From Ruminococcus sp. FC2018 (GTDB lineage Bacteria; Bacillota; Clostridia; Oscillospirales; Ruminococcaceae): a stretch of DNA of 64,000 nt. The notes beneath the pieces are model-generated. The model saw only the letters and a program-made list of their open reading frames with translations, was not told the DNA's origin and ran no database searches. Numbering within the stretch: position 1 is the stretch's first letter; each line of letters opens with the position of its first letter. The stretch spans positions 124,001 through 188,000 of the forward strand of contig NZ_JHXH01000003.1 of assembly GCF_000621805.1 (NCBI RefSeq), written 5' to 3'. Both the position numbers and the translations under genes were made by a program. Of the stretch, positions 9,378 to 17,810 are shown one piece after another.

Positions 9378-9881
9378 ATGAAAAAAATCAGACTTTTTGT
9401 TTTTCTTATGATCTCCGTTTTGTCATGCGTGATGTTCAGCGGCTGCGGAGGCAGCAGCAGCGTTCTTGTCACCAACCACGATCGCCCTGTATATAATCTT
9501 TGTTCAAGTATTTCCCATAAAGACGGAGCAACTTATCTTAATTGCTTTATGCCCGCAGCCAGGAAAGCCTATCTGGCGTCAAAGGACTCTGCGGGACCGG
9601 AAGAAATAGTTGCCGGAGTGCTTGAAAAAAGCGGACTGGAAAGTGACAGCGAGCTTAGGTGTGAAATAATTTCCCGCACCGAAATATCCGACAGCGAAAA
9701 AGAAAAACTCCAGCACCAATACAAGAAAAACTATTCAAAAAACGACACGATAGAAAAAGCCTTTTTGTTGAGCGCTGCCATCGCAGGCGGCAAAAGGACC
9801 ATTGTGAAGGATCTTACGGTGGTGCTTATAGATGATAGCTGGTACATTTACGGCGATGTTATCGAGTCATTTAAATTTTAG
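9378..9881 (+). CDS. Predicted lipoprotein of unknown function
   Basis: I start at MKKIRLFVFLMISVLSC, giving 167 residues with a lipoprotein signal peptide and lipobox FSGC (lipid on the cysteine near residue 24). The upstream part of the frame overlaps a terminator. The mature part has a helical segment, CFMPAARKAYLASKD, and ends DSWYIYGDVIESFKF. This resembles the outer domain of the neighbour at 8669, which also ends in a DGKWCLG-type strand, suggesting a related fold used here as a free lipoprotein. It sits between two zinc-ribbon membrane proteins and may act with them. No function recognised. Confidence 0.75.
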   Translation: MKKIRLFVFLMISVLSCVMFSGCGGSSSVLVTNHDRPVYNLCSSISHKDGATYLNCFMPAARKAYLASKDSAGPEEIVAGVLEKSGLESDSELRCEIISRTEISDSEKEKLQHQYKKNYSKNDTIEKAFLLSAAIAGGKRTIVKDLTVVLIDDSWYIYGDVIESFKF

Positions 9882-9901
9882 GATAAAAGAAGGGGTAAAC
9901 A

Positions 9902-10528
9902 ATGAAATACTGTCCGATCTGCAATTCCCAATTATCAGACGATGCAAAATTCTGCACCGGCTGCGGGACACATTTAGACAACGATCTCACCGGCGAGATA
10001 CAGCAACCGTATATGCAGCAAGCTGCTCCCGAAATGGAGGAAATAGTTCCCCCGGTAATAAACGACAACAGCTTTCAGCAGCCATTGTCAGCACCACCTG
10101 TTCAGCCTGTAATGCAGCAGGGCTTCCAGGGCGGCTTTCAGCAGCCTCAGAACCTTCAGCAAACCTTTGACCAGCCCAATCAGTTCCCGCCGCAGCAGAA
10201 CTATGCTCCCCAGCAGCCATTCAGCTACGACAACAGCGGACTGGGTCAGTCATACTCTCAGGCACCTATTGAGCCGGGCTTCACACAGCCGGGACAGGAT
10301 ATGCAGCAGGAAACTCCCGATTACGTAAACCCTGCATCTCCCAATATGCCGGGAACAGTCCCCGGGAAAAAAGGCGGTTCGCTTGTAGTTCCCATAATTC
10401 TGATAATACTTATTATCGCCGTTATCCTCATCGACGTGTTCTGGCTTTTCAAAAAGCAGATCTGGGGCGACGACAGCAGCAGCTCCACGGCGGCGGCAAG
10501 CTACTCAATAGATCTTGACGAAAATTAG
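9902..10528 (+). CDS. Zinc-ribbon, Gln/Pro-rich membrane protein of unknown function
   Basis: The 208-residue product has a zinc ribbon at the N-terminus (C4, C7, C18, C21), about 130 residues of Gln/Pro/Asn-rich low-complexity sequence, a transmembrane helix near 160-185 (LVVPIILIILIIAVILIDVF) and a short Ser/Ala-rich tail. It follows the lipoprotein by 20 nt with GAAGGGG as ribosome binding site. The protein has no visible enzymatic domain. The N-terminus matches the zinc-ribbon class at 8669 and 53609, so the three may share an upstream signal or assembly role; that is inference. Confidence 0.8.
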   Translation: MKYCPICNSQLSDDAKFCTGCGTHLDNDLTGEIQQPYMQQAAPEMEEIVPPVINDNSFQQPLSAPPVQPVMQQGFQGGFQQPQNLQQTFDQPNQFPPQQNYAPQQPFSYDNSGLGQSYSQAPIEPGFTQPGQDMQQETPDYVNPASPNMPGTVPGKKGGSLVVPIILIILIIAVILIDVFWLFKKQIWGDDSSSSTAAASYSIDLDEN

Positions 10529-10545
10529 ACAAATAACTACAACAA

Positions 10546-10582
10546 AAAAAGACAGCACCTTGAAAAAGATGCTGTCTTTATT
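10546..10582. terminator. Bidirectional terminator between zinc-ribbon gene and rplL
   Basis: AAAGACAGCA (10548-10557) pairs perfectly with TGCTGTCTTT (10570-10579), flanked by A and T runs on both sides, so it can stop transcription from the plus-strand genes and from rplJ-rplL. Confidence 0.85.
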
Positions 10583-10597
10583 ATTTCAAGTCTTATA

Positions 10598-10969
10598 TTA
10601 CTTGAGCTCAACAGTTGCGCCTGCAGCCTCGAGCTTAGTCTTGATCTCCTCAGCGTCAGCCTTGGAAACGCCTTCCTTGATAGCCTTAGGAGCAGCCTCA
10701 ACCAGCTCCTTAGCCTCTTTGAGTCCCAGACCTGTGATCTCCTTAACAGCCTTGATAACGCCCATCTTAGCGTCACCGAAGGAAGCAAGAACTACGTCAA
10801 ACTCTGTCTTCTCCTCAGCAGCAGCACCTGCAGCGCCTGCAGCAGGTGCAGCAGCGATAGCAGCTGTTACGCCGAACTCTTCCTGGATAGCGTCAACGAG
10901 CTCGGAAAGCTCGAGAACGGAAAGTGTCTTGATCTCTTCTACGAAATTCATAATTTTCTCTGAAGCCAT
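10598..10969 (-). CDS. rplL: 50S ribosomal protein L7/L12
   Basis: L7/L12 forms the flexible stalk that recruits translation factors. The 123 residues show the N-terminal dimerisation helix ([20 protein letters not shown]), the Ala/Gly-rich hinge (residues about 38-52) and the C-terminal domain with [20 protein letters not shown] and [19 protein letters not shown]. The gap to rplJ is 154 nt, longer than usual. Confidence 0.98.
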   Translation of the reverse strand: MASEKIMNFVEEIKTLSVLELSELVDAIQEEFGVTAAIAAAPAAGAAGAAAEEKTEFDVVLASFGDAKMGVIKAVKEITGLGLKEAKELVEAAPKAIKEGVSKADAEEIKTKLEAAGATVELK

Positions 10970-11123
10970 GATAATAATTCTCCTTTAAATCATATTTTAC
11001 ATTTACGGCAAACGCCGCGGGGATATCCCCCTGTTTTCAGAGCTTTCGCCCTGCCTCATGCGGAGCTTTTCGCCACGCTTTATGCGGACCTTTTCATCCG
11101 CCGTTCAAGCCGCTGTGCCGCAA
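10970..11123 (-). other. Structured rplJ-rplL spacer
   Basis: The spacer holds the perfect palindrome GGGGATATCCCC, a 5-bp hairpin GCGGA/TCCGC and a repeated ATGCGGA...CTTTTC motif, all GC-rich compared with the leader upstream. In other bacteria the higher dose of L7/L12 over L10 (4-6 to 1) is set in part by translation signals in this gap, so this may be a control region. That is inference. Confidence 0.4.
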
Positions 11124-11636
11124 TTATGCAGCGTCGCCGCTCTTGCTGTCTGCAACAGCCTTGAGTGTAGCAGCAAGCTTCTGGATAGGACCCTGAAGGG
11201 AGCCAACCAGCTGTGCAAGCAATGTCTCTCTGGAAGGGATCTTGGAAAGAGCCTTCACGCCGGCTGCATCGTAAGTATCCTCACCGATGTAACCTGCCTT
11301 GAGGATAAGCTTTTCACCGTTGAACTGCTCACCGAATTTTCCGAGTACTCTTGCAGGAGCTGTCTGGTCGTCATTGGAGATCGCAAAAGCGGTGGTTCCC
11401 TCCAGAACTCCGTCAAAGTTCTCGTAACCTGCGTTGTGCAGTGCAAAACGAAGGATAGTGTTCTTCTCTACGAAGTAGGTAACGCCTGCCTCTCTCAGCT
11501 CTCTTCTGAGCTTTGTGTCCTCCTCAACGGTAAGTCCCTTGTAATCAACAAGTACACCTGCTGCCGAATTCTTGATGAGGTCTGTAAGCTTGGCTACCTT
11601 TTCCTGCTTTGCAAGCAAAACCTTTTCACTTGGCAT
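11124..11636 (-). CDS. rplJ: 50S ribosomal protein L10
   Basis: L10 anchors L7/L12 dimers at the stalk base. The product of 170 residues begins MPSEKVLLAKQEKVAKLTDL and contains GVLVDYKGLTVEEDTKLRRELREAGV and KNTILRFAL. AGAGGTG lies upstream of the ATG. Translation and transcription are probably controlled by L10 or the L10-L12 complex through the leader at 11684-11816. Confidence 0.98.
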   Translation of the reverse strand: MPSEKVLLAKQEKVAKLTDLIKNSAAGVLVDYKGLTVEEDTKLRRELREAGVTYFVEKNTILRFALHNAGYENFDGVLEGTTAFAISNDDQTAPARVLGKFGEQFNGEKLILKAGYIGEDTYDAAGVKALSKIPSRETLLAQLVGSLQGPIQKLAATLKAVADSKSGDAA

Positions 11637-11683
11637 CTTCTTATATTCACCTCTTTGAAAATGATTTGCAAAGCGTAAACTAA

Positions 11684-11816
11684 AAAAGAAAAACTCTTTC
11701 GCCGCAAAGACAAAAGAGAAACAAAGTCAATATAAGCTATAAACTTTGCTATTCTTTCCTCGGCGGGTCTTACAAACGGAAATTCCGCTCTGCCAGCTGT
11801 CTTTAGATACGAATGC
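11684..11816 (-). promoter_or_regulatory. L10-type ribosomal leader with attenuator
   Basis: The transcript segment 11806-11752 reads CTAAAGACAGCTGGCAGAGC, then GCCGAGGAAAGAATA, matching the conserved L10 leader core of Firmicutes (AAGACAGC...CCGAGG). Downstream, CTCTTT (11718-11713) pairs with AAAGAG (11699-11694) followed by TTTTTCTTTTTT: an attenuator-terminator. The L10(L12)4 complex is known to bind such leaders and lower expression. Confidence 0.8.
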
Positions 11817-11822
11817 TCATAT

Positions 11823-11851
11823 ATTATAACAAAGCTTTTGTGCTTTGTCAA
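11823..11851 (-). promoter_or_regulatory. Promoter of rplJ-rplL
   Basis: TTGACA (11851-11846) and TATAAT (11828-11823) on the minus strand, 17-nt spacer. Both boxes are perfect, so the stalk genes have their own promoter and do not depend on rplK-rplA. Confidence 0.9.
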
Positions 11852-11920
11852 GGGCATACAAAGCAAAGATTATAAATTTTTTGTGAACCGCCCCTTGGAG
11901 CATATCTCCGTCACAAGGGC

Positions 11921-12040
11921 AAAAAAATGGCAGAGCTACGAGGCTCTGCTGAAACAAAACAAAAAAACTATGTGTAGAACAAAAGAAAGGAGACAACAAA
12001 ACGGATGTTAAGACGGGCATTATCCCCGTGCTTATCATCA
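11921..12040 (-). ncRNA. Candidate small RNA, about 120 nt
   Basis: A strong minus-strand promoter (12075-12047) leads to a sequence of about 120 nt that ends in a perfect terminator hairpin, GCAGAGC/GCTCTGC (11949-11930), followed by ATTTTTTT. There is no convincing gene between them. Near the 5' end is a hairpin ACGGG/CCCGT (12029-12013). The middle is unpaired and pyrimidine-rich and contains TGTCTCCTTTC (11995-11985), complementary to Shine-Dalgarno sequences of the AAAGGAG type. A base-pairing regulator of translation initiation is the simplest reading. The next promoter, for rplJ, starts only after the terminator. Confidence 0.6.
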
Positions 12041-12046
12041 ATTATG

Positions 12047-12075
12047 ATTATATATTGTTTTCTCCGTAAAGTCAA
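12047..12075 (-). promoter_or_regulatory. Promoter of the candidate small RNA
   Basis: TTGACT (12075-12070) and TATAAT (12052-12047) with a 17-nt spacer, minus strand. It lies in a 490-nt region otherwise lacking genes. Confidence 0.75.
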
Positions 12076-12185
12076 GGCTTAACTATTAAATTCCCTTATT
12101 TTTGTCATATTTTGTTGTTTTGCACAAAAATGCCAAGCCTATATTCTACCAGCCGGGATATGTATTGATTTTTCGTTCATAATTT

Positions 12186-12307
12186 AGAAAAAGCTTCAGC
12201 ACTGGGAAAGGAAGCCCTTGATTCGGTGTTTCTGCGGCGTAATGCAGACCCTGTTTTTCTGCACCGCAAAACTGCCGAAAAAAGACTTCCCTGCCCAATG
12301 CCGAAGC
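12186..12307 (-). ncRNA. Long structured 3' element after the DUF378 gene
   Basis: Starting 14 nt after the DUF378 stop, a transcript segment of 115 nt folds on itself: GCTTCGGCATTGGG (12307-12294) pairs with CCCAGTGCTGAAGC (12206-12193), then CGG/CCG and GTTT/AAAC, then TGCGG/CCGCA, then TGCAGA/TCTGCA with an AAAACAGGG loop. Differences between the arms are G-U or compatible. TTTTT follows, so it can terminate transcription. It is far longer than a normal terminator and may be a stable RNA or a 3' sponge. No Rfam family was recognised by eye. Confidence 0.45.
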
Positions 12308-12320
12308 CAAGCCGCAGGAA

Positions 12321-12527
12321 TTATTGCTCTCTTACAAGCTCGTTGTCTCTGAACAGCAGCGAGATGCACCACAATGCGCTTACTGCTACCAGGCTGTAGA
12401 TTATCCTGCTGATGACCGCTCCCATTCCGCCGAAAAGGAACGCCACAAGGTCAAACTGGAATATACCGATAAGTCCCCAGTTTATGCCGCCTATGATAAG
12501 CAGCACCAATGCTATCCTGTCTAACAT
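12321..12527 (-). CDS. DUF378 (YuzA-like) small membrane protein
   Basis: The 68-residue protein has the DUF378 signature MLDRIALVLLIIGGINWGLIG and FQFDLVAFLFGG, with two predicted membrane helices (about 4-24 and 37-58). AGGAGG lies 8 nt before the ATG. The family is widespread in Firmicutes with no established function. A hairpin CAGAGCA/TGCTCTG (12562-12543) lies just upstream of the ribosome binding site. Confidence 0.85.
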   Translation of the reverse strand: MLDRIALVLLIIGGINWGLIGIFQFDLVAFLFGGMGAVISRIIYSLVAVSALWCISLLFRDNELVREQ

Positions 12528-12664
12528 TTAAAAACCTCCTTTCAGAGCATCATCGTGCTCTGTATGACTATTATTGACCTTCCTTTTGTTTTTATTCAGC
12601 GTTTTTTTGGTAAATACTACTTAAAAAACACGGACAAATTCTATGAAATAATTTGTATAAATAC

Positions 12665-12693
12665 TGGACAAAAAATAGAGAATGTGATATAAT
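12665..12693 (+). promoter_or_regulatory. Promoter of the epimerase-cellobiose phosphorylase genes
   Basis: TGGACA (12665-12670) and TATAAT (12688-12693), spacer 17 nt. It leaves a leader of about 32 nt before the ATG at 12733. No operator palindrome was recognised. Confidence 0.75.
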
Positions 12694-12732
12694 AACTTTA
12701 TGTAAATCAAACAAAGAAAAAGGAAAGTTCAA

Positions 12733-13740
12733 ATGAACAGTATAATTAGTGACTATGACTTCAAAGGCATCAGGTGTGTAAAAATGCAGCACGGAAAATA
12801 TTCCTGTGTTGTGGCTCCTTCTCTGGGCGCATCGGTGCTTCGTCTTCGTGACGAAGAAAACAAGATAGACGTTTTCCGTTATGATGAAAACGCATCTGCA
12901 CAGCAGCTTGAAACCGAGCGAGAGATCTGGGGACTTCCCACTCTTTATCTTCCCAACCGTTTTGAGGACGGAAAAATAAAGACCTCGGACGGACTTTACA
13001 AAATGCCGATAAACGTGCCGGATCAGCACAACTATATGCACGGCTGGGTGCACAGACGCCCCCACGTGATAGAGAGCACAAGTGACACTGACGACAAATG
13101 CGTGCTTGTAACATCATTCACCCATGACAGCAGCGATGAGATGTACACATTTTTCCCTGTTGATTTCAGGATATCCTATACTTTCACCCTTTCCGATGAG
13201 GGTCTGAAACAGGAGATAAACCTTATAAATCTCAGCGAAAAAGCTCTTCCGGTCACCCTTTGCACCCACACGACCATCAATGCTCCAATGGTGGACGGAG
13301 GAGAGGAAAAGGATCTGAGGCTGTTCGTTCCCATAGGCAAAAGATGCGAGCTGAACGAAAGATGCCTGCCCACCGAAAAGCTTTTGGAGCTTAACGACTG
13401 GGACAAGGAGTATCTCACAGGCAAAATGCCTACCCTTCAGGTCATTGACAACGATATGTACACAGCCGGAACGAACAAGCTTGACGACGAGGATTTCTAT
13501 GGCGCATATGTTAAGGATACCGCAAAGGGCACACTTGTTCTCAACGAGGTGTCAAGGGAGTTCAGATTCTGGAATATGTGGAACCACAACGGAGTAAACC
13601 ACTACTTCTGCCCAGAGCCTATGACGGCAATGATAAACTGCACCAATCTTTCACTTCCCCATGAAGTATCGGGATACTGCGAGCTTTCAAAGGGACAAGT
13701 CTACACCTGCTGGCAGAGATTTGCCACAAGGAAAGCTTAG
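12733..13740 (+). CDS. Aldose 1-epimerase-like protein (GalM superfamily)
   Basis: GalM-family proteins interconvert alpha and beta anomers of sugars in the cytoplasm. The 335-residue protein has the beta-sandwich pattern of the family, with YMHGWVH (H103, H107) in the place of the substrate histidines and FCPEPMTAMINCTNL containing a glutamate at the position of the catalytic base. No signal peptide. AAAAGGAAAG precedes the ATG. It lies upstream of a membrane protein and cellobiose phosphorylase on the same strand, so a role in anomerising glucose or cellobiose for the phosphorylase is plausible; specificity is inferred only from context. Confidence 0.8.
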   Translation: MNSIISDYDFKGIRCVKMQHGKYSCVVAPSLGASVLRLRDEENKIDVFRYDENASAQQLETEREIWGLPTLYLPNRFEDGKIKTSDGLYKMPINVPDQHNYMHGWVHRRPHVIESTSDTDDKCVLVTSFTHDSSDEMYTFFPVDFRISYTFTLSDEGLKQEINLINLSEKALPVTLCTHTTINAPMVDGGEEKDLRLFVPIGKRCELNERCLPTEKLLELNDWDKEYLTGKMPTLQVIDNDMYTAGTNKLDDEDFYGAYVKDTAKGTLVLNEVSREFRFWNMWNHNGVNHYFCPEPMTAMINCTNLSLPHEVSGYCELSKGQVYTCWQRFATRKA

Positions 13741-13742
13741 AT

Positions 13743-14414
13743 ATGAGACTGTGGGAAAGTTTTGATGCGGCGGCGGAAAGATACCGTGCGATGCAGAAAG
13801 AAAAGTCAAAATGGGGACCTTTGTTCGCAATTTTCGCACTGCTGTGTATAGGCGCAGCGCTCATAAAGGAAGCCATGGTAAAGGGTGCCGATTATCTCGG
13901 CGGAAAAGCCACGGTGGAAAAGTTCTTCAGAGCAAATCTGGTGCGATTTGTGATAATGTGTGTACTAATAATTGCTTTTATCGTTGTATTCATAAAGACA
14001 TGGAACGGCAGACAAAGCTCTATCGAACAACTGATATTTTCATTCGGCACAGGCATCCTGGTCATCTTTTTTGCGGCAACTTCACTAATGCCTGTTCTTA
14101 GAATAAGGGGCGAGCTTAAACATCCACGCACCGCAGAGCTGAGCAGCTATACCCTTTGCAAGGACAAGTCGGGGAAATACTACGCCGCCTTTGATGATAA
14201 CGGCGACGGGATACTTCTTGAGATCCCGCAGGATAAATACAGCGAGCTTTGCGCAGGAAATTATTCCGACACAGGCTCCGGATTTGCTTATAACCAGATA
14301 TCGGAAGCAAAGGACAAATATACCGACGTTTCCTTTTATCGTTCAAACGCAAAAATAGTATACTACGACAGATCCGTAATATACAAAAGTGCAGAGCTTG
14401 TTTCAACAGGGTAA
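13743..14414 (+). CDS. Membrane protein of unknown function
   Basis: The 223-residue product has three predicted membrane helices (about 24-42, 61-82 and 96-116), an N-terminal amphipathic region and a soluble C-terminal part of about 100 residues with YTLCKDKSGKYYAAFDDNGDG. The ATG lies only 2 nt after the epimerase stop and has a weak AGGA site, so translation is probably coupled. No domain recognised. Its position suggests, but does not prove, a link to cellobiose use. Confidence 0.7.
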   Translation: MRLWESFDAAAERYRAMQKEKSKWGPLFAIFALLCIGAALIKEAMVKGADYLGGKATVEKFFRANLVRFVIMCVLIIAFIVVFIKTWNGRQSSIEQLIFSFGTGILVIFFAATSLMPVLRIRGELKHPRTAELSSYTLCKDKSGKYYAAFDDNGDGILLEIPQDKYSELCAGNYSDTGSGFAYNQISEAKDKYTDVSFYRSNAKIVYYDRSVIYKSAELVSTG

Positions 14415-14466
14415 TAATTAATGAAAATTAATTTTTATACATATTAACACGAAAGGTGGAACACTT

Positions 14467-16920
14467 ATGAAATTTGGATTTTTTGATGACGTAAACAAGG
14501 AATATGTCATCACAAACCCACGTACTCCATACCCATGGATCAACTATCTGGGAACACAGGAGTTCTTCTCCCTTATCTCCAACACCGCAGGAGGATATTC
14601 TTTCTTTAAGGATGCCAGACTGAGAAGAATAACACGTTATCGTTACAATAACGTTCCTGTTGATATGGGCGGAAGATATTTCTACATCAACGATAACGGT
14701 GATGTATGGAATCCTGGCTGGAGCCCTGTTAAGGCAGAGCTTGAAAACTATTCCTGCCGCCACGGTATGGGTTATACCATCATCAAGGGCGAAAGAAACG
14801 GGATCGAGGCTGAGGTGTCCTTCTTCGTTCCTCAGAATTATAACGGCGAGGTCCAGAAGGTCGTTCTCAAGAACACCTCCGGCGCACCAAAAAGCTTTAA
14901 GCTGTTCTCGTTCCTTGAGTGGTGCCTGTGGAACGCTCAGGACGACGGTGAAAACTTCCAGAGAAACTTCAACACCGGCGAGGTGGAGATCGAAGGCTCT
15001 ACTATATTCCATAAGACCGAGTATAAAGAGAGAAGAGACCACTTTGCATTCTATACTGTAAACACCGATATAAGCGGTTTTGATACCGACAGAGAAAGCT
15101 TCATGGGCGGCATCTACAACGGCTTTGCTAACCCGGGCACCGTTTTTGAGGGCAAGCCTTCCAACTCCGTTGCAGACGGCTGGTCACCTGTTGCTTCACA
15201 TTGCGTTGACGTTACTCTGGCAGCAGGCGAGGAGAAAACTCTGGTGTTTATCCTGGGCTATGTTGAGAACGGCGCAGACAAGTGGAACGCTGACGGAAGC
15301 ATGAACAAATCCAAGGCTTACGCTATGATCGAGGCTATGAACACAGCTGAAAAGGCTGACAAGGCTCTTGCTGATCTGAAGGATTCCTGGAACGCTCTGC
15401 TTGCACAGTATCACGTTGAAACAAGCGACGAAAAGCTCAACAGAATGGTCAACATCTGGAACCAGTATCAGTGCATGGTTACATTCAATATGTCAAGATC
15501 TGCTTCCTACTTTGAAAGCGGTATCGGCAGAGGAATGGGCTTCCGTGACTCCAACCAGGATCTTCTCGGCTTCGTTCACCAGATCCCTGACAGAGCAAGA
15601 CAGAGGATCCTCGATCTTGCCGCTACACAGTTTGAGGACGGCGGATGCTATCACCAGTACCAGCCTCTTACAAAGAAGGGCAACGATGCTATCGGCGGCG
15701 ACTTCTCCGACGACCCGCTGTGGATGATCCTTTCTACCGCACAGTACATAAAGGAAACCGGCGACTACTCAATTCTTGACGAGCAGGTTCCTTACGATAA
15801 CGACGAGAGCAAGGCTCAGTCCCTTATGCACCACCTGAAGATGAGCTTCTGGCACGTTGCAACAAACGTTGGTCCTCACGGACTGCCTCTGGCTATGCGT
15901 GCTGACTGGAACGACTGTATCAACCTTAGCTGTCATTCCGACACTCCGGGCGAGAGCTTCCAGACATATACCAGCCCTAAGTACGGCGAGCAGAAGTTCA
16001 GCCGTGTTGCAGAGTCCGTTCTGGTTGCTACAATGATGGCATTTGTAGGACCTGAGTACGTTGCACTTTGCAAGCATCAGGGTCTTGACGACGAGGCTGA
16101 CAAGGCTCAGGCTGAGATCGACAAGATGAACAAGAACACAATGGATCACGCTTTCGACGGCGAGTGGTTCCTCAGAGCTTATGATGACTTCGGCAAGAAG
16201 ATGGGCTCCAAGGAGTGCGAAGAGGGCAAGATCTTCATCGAGCCACAGGGCTTTGCTGTTATGGCCGGTCTTGGCAAGGAGTCCGGAAAGGATATCCTTA
16301 CCATGCAGAGCGTGGACAAGTACCTTAATACCAAGTACGGTCTTGTTCTTAACAACCCTGCATTTACAAAGTATTATAAAGAGTACGGTGAGATCTCCAC
16401 TTATCCGGGCGGATATAAGGAGAACGCAGGTATCTTCTGCCACAACAACGCATGGATAATCTGCGCTGAGGCTGCTATCGGTCACGGCGACAAGGCATTT
16501 GAGTACTACTCCAAGATCGCTCCGGCATATCTTGAGGACATCTCCGATCTGCACAGAACTGAGCCATATGTTTACGCTCAGATGATAGCAGGTAAGGATG
16601 CTAAGCGTCACGGCGAGGCTAAGAACTCCTGGCTAACAGGTACAGCTTCCTGGAACTTTGTTGCAATTTCCCAGTACATCCTTGGCTGTATCCCTGACTA
16701 TGACGGTCTGAAGATCGATCCGTCTATTCCTGAAGCTTGGGACGGCTTCAAGCTCAGAAGAATGTTCAGAGGAAACACCTACAACATCACCATTACCAAC
16801 CCGGATCACGTTTCAAAGGGCGTTAAGTCCGTTGTTTGTGACGGCGTAAAGGTAAATGGAAATGTTCTGCCTGTATTTGAAAGCGGCACAGAGCACACCG
16901 TTGAGGTAGTAATGGGCTAG
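14467..16920 (+). CDS. Cellobiose phosphorylase (GH94)
   Basis: The enzyme splits cellobiose with phosphate into alpha-D-glucose 1-phosphate and D-glucose, saving ATP in cellulose users. The 817-residue product has the family length. The N-terminal domain starts [18 protein letters not shown] and [10 protein letters not shown]. The (alpha/alpha)6 domain contains [20 protein letters not shown], and the ADWNDC motif (D480, D483) carries the catalytic acid of GH94. Similarity to Ruminococcus and Cellvibrio-type cellobiose phosphorylases makes cellobiose more likely than cellodextrin or chitobiose as substrate. AAAGGTGG lies upstream of the ATG. No signal peptide, so the sugar must be imported. 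Confidence 0.93.
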   Translation: MKFGFFDDVNKEYVITNPRTPYPWINYLGTQEFFSLISNTAGGYSFFKDARLRRITRYRYNNVPVDMGGRYFYINDNGDVWNPGWSPVKAELENYSCRHGMGYTIIKGERNGIEAEVSFFVPQNYNGEVQKVVLKNTSGAPKSFKLFSFLEWCLWNAQDDGENFQRNFNTGEVEIEGSTIFHKTEYKERRDHFAFYTVNTDISGFDTDRESFMGGIYNGFANPGTVFEGKPSNSVADGWSPVASHCVDVTLAAGEEKTLVFILGYVENGADKWNADGSMNKSKAYAMIEAMNTAEKADKALADLKDSWNALLAQYHVETSDEKLNRMVNIWNQYQCMVTFNMSRSASYFESGIGRGMGFRDSNQDLLGFVHQIPDRARQRILDLAATQFEDGGCYHQYQPLTKKGNDAIGGDFSDDPLWMILSTAQYIKETGDYSILDEQVPYDNDESKAQSLMHHLKMSFWHVATNVGPHGLPLAMRADWNDCINLSCHSDTPGESFQTYTSPKYGEQKFSRVAESVLVATMMAFVGPEYVALCKHQGLDDEADKAQAEIDKMNKNTMDHAFDGEWFLRAYDDFGKKMGSKECEEGKIFIEPQGFAVMAGLGKESGKDILTMQSVDKYLNTKYGLVLNNPAFTKYYKEYGEISTYPGGYKENAGIFCHNNAWIICAEAAIGHGDKAFEYYSKIAPAYLEDISDLHRTEPYVYAQMIAGKDAKRHGEAKNSWLTGTASWNFVAISQYILGCIPDYDGLKIDPSIPEAWDGFKLRRMFRGNTYNITITNPDHVSKGVKSVVCDGVKVNGNVLPVFESGTEHTVEVVMG

Positions 16921-16925
16921 TTATA

Positions 16926-16960
16926 TCAATATCCCCTGCACATGCAGGGGATATTTTTTC
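16926..16960 (+). terminator. Terminator of the cellobiose phosphorylase gene
   Basis: AATATCCCCTGCA (16928-16940) and TGCAGGGGATATT (16943-16955) form a perfect stem with a CA loop, followed by TTTTT. Confidence 0.9.
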
Positions 16961-16976
16961 TGCATTTTCAGGCACA

Positions 16977-17012
16977 CAAAAAGAGCTATGGAACAAACCA
17001 TAGCTCTTTTAA
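16977..17012 (-). terminator. Terminator of the rpmG-rplA operon, bidirectional
   Basis: AAAAGAGCTATGG (17010-16998) pairs with CCATAGCTCTTTT (16991-16979) on the minus strand, followed by a T run. It is symmetric enough to work in both directions and stands between convergent cellobiose phosphorylase and rplA. Confidence 0.88.
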
Positions 17013-17040
17013 ATTCACAATTCCATTCAGTTATATCAAA

Positions 17041-17736
17041 TCAGTTGCCGTACTTAGCAGTGCTGATCTTGATTCCGGGACCCATTGTAGAAGCTACAAC
17101 AACGCTCTTAAGGTACTGACCCTTTGCAGCAGCCGGCTTAGCCTTTACGATAGCGCCGATAAGTGTCTCAAAGTTCTCGTTGAGCTTTTCAACACCAAAA
17201 GAAGCCTTACCGATGGGGCAGTGGATGATGTTTGTCTTGTCAAGACGATACTCGATCTTACCTGCCTTAGCCTCTGTAACAGCCTTTGCAACGTCAGGTG
17301 TAACTGTACCTGCCTTTGGGTTTGGCATAAGTCCACGAGGACCGAGGACCTTACCAAGACGTCCTACAACGCCCATCATGTCGGGTGATGCAACTACAAC
17401 GTCAAATTCCATCCAGTTTTCCTTCATGATCTTGTCAACAAGATCCATGCCGCCAACATAGTCAGCACCTGCCTCCTTGGCAGCGTCGTACTTATCCTCC
17501 TTGCAGAATACGCAGACTCTTACGGTCTTACCTGTTCCGTTAGGAAGTACGACAGCACCTCTTACCTGCTGGTCAGCGTGTCTTGAGTCAACGCCCAGAC
17601 GAACGTGGAGCTCGATTGTTTCGTCAAATTTTGCCTTTGCACCCTTAGCTGCCAGTTCAAGAGCCTCAGGAGCTTCATATGCTTTAGTTCTGTCGACAGC
17701 CTTTGCGCTCTCAACATACTTCTTGCCATGTTTCAT
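17041..17736 (-). CDS. rplA: 50S ribosomal protein L1
   Basis: L1 forms the mobile stalk that moves deacylated tRNA out of the E site, and represses its own operon by binding mRNA. The start [20 protein letters not shown] (231 residues) has AGGAGG 7 nt upstream; the longer frame to 17781 is not used. Recognisable are [20 protein letters not shown] and [16 protein letters not shown] matching L1 binding site lies in front of rplK. Confidence 0.97.
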   Translation of the reverse strand: MKHGKKYVESAKAVDRTKAYEAPEALELAAKGAKAKFDETIELHVRLGVDSRHADQQVRGAVVLPNGTGKTVRVCVFCKEDKYDAAKEAGADYVGGMDLVDKIMKENWMEFDVVVASPDMMGVVGRLGKVLGPRGLMPNPKAGTVTPDVAKAVTEAKAGKIEYRLDKTNIIHCPIGKASFGVEKLNENFETLIGAIVKAKPAAAKGQYLKSVVVASTMGPGIKISTAKYGN

Positions 17737-17810
17737 TAGTATTTCCTCCTCTAAAGTGGTAATGCGGAATAATCCTCCCACCTCTGCGCAAAATTTTACG
17801 CAGCGATCAA

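Noticed and set aside
12005-12082. Plus-strand 25-codon peptide preceded by AAAGGAG
   Set aside because: The site is 12 nt from the ATG and no plus-strand promoter is seen. The same bases form the middle of the minus-strand RNA candidate, which has a full promoter and terminator.
15769-16611. Minus-strand 280-codon frame within cellobiose phosphorylase
   Set aside because: Shadow frame caused by codon bias in a highly expressed-looking gene; no start signal and no recognisable protein.
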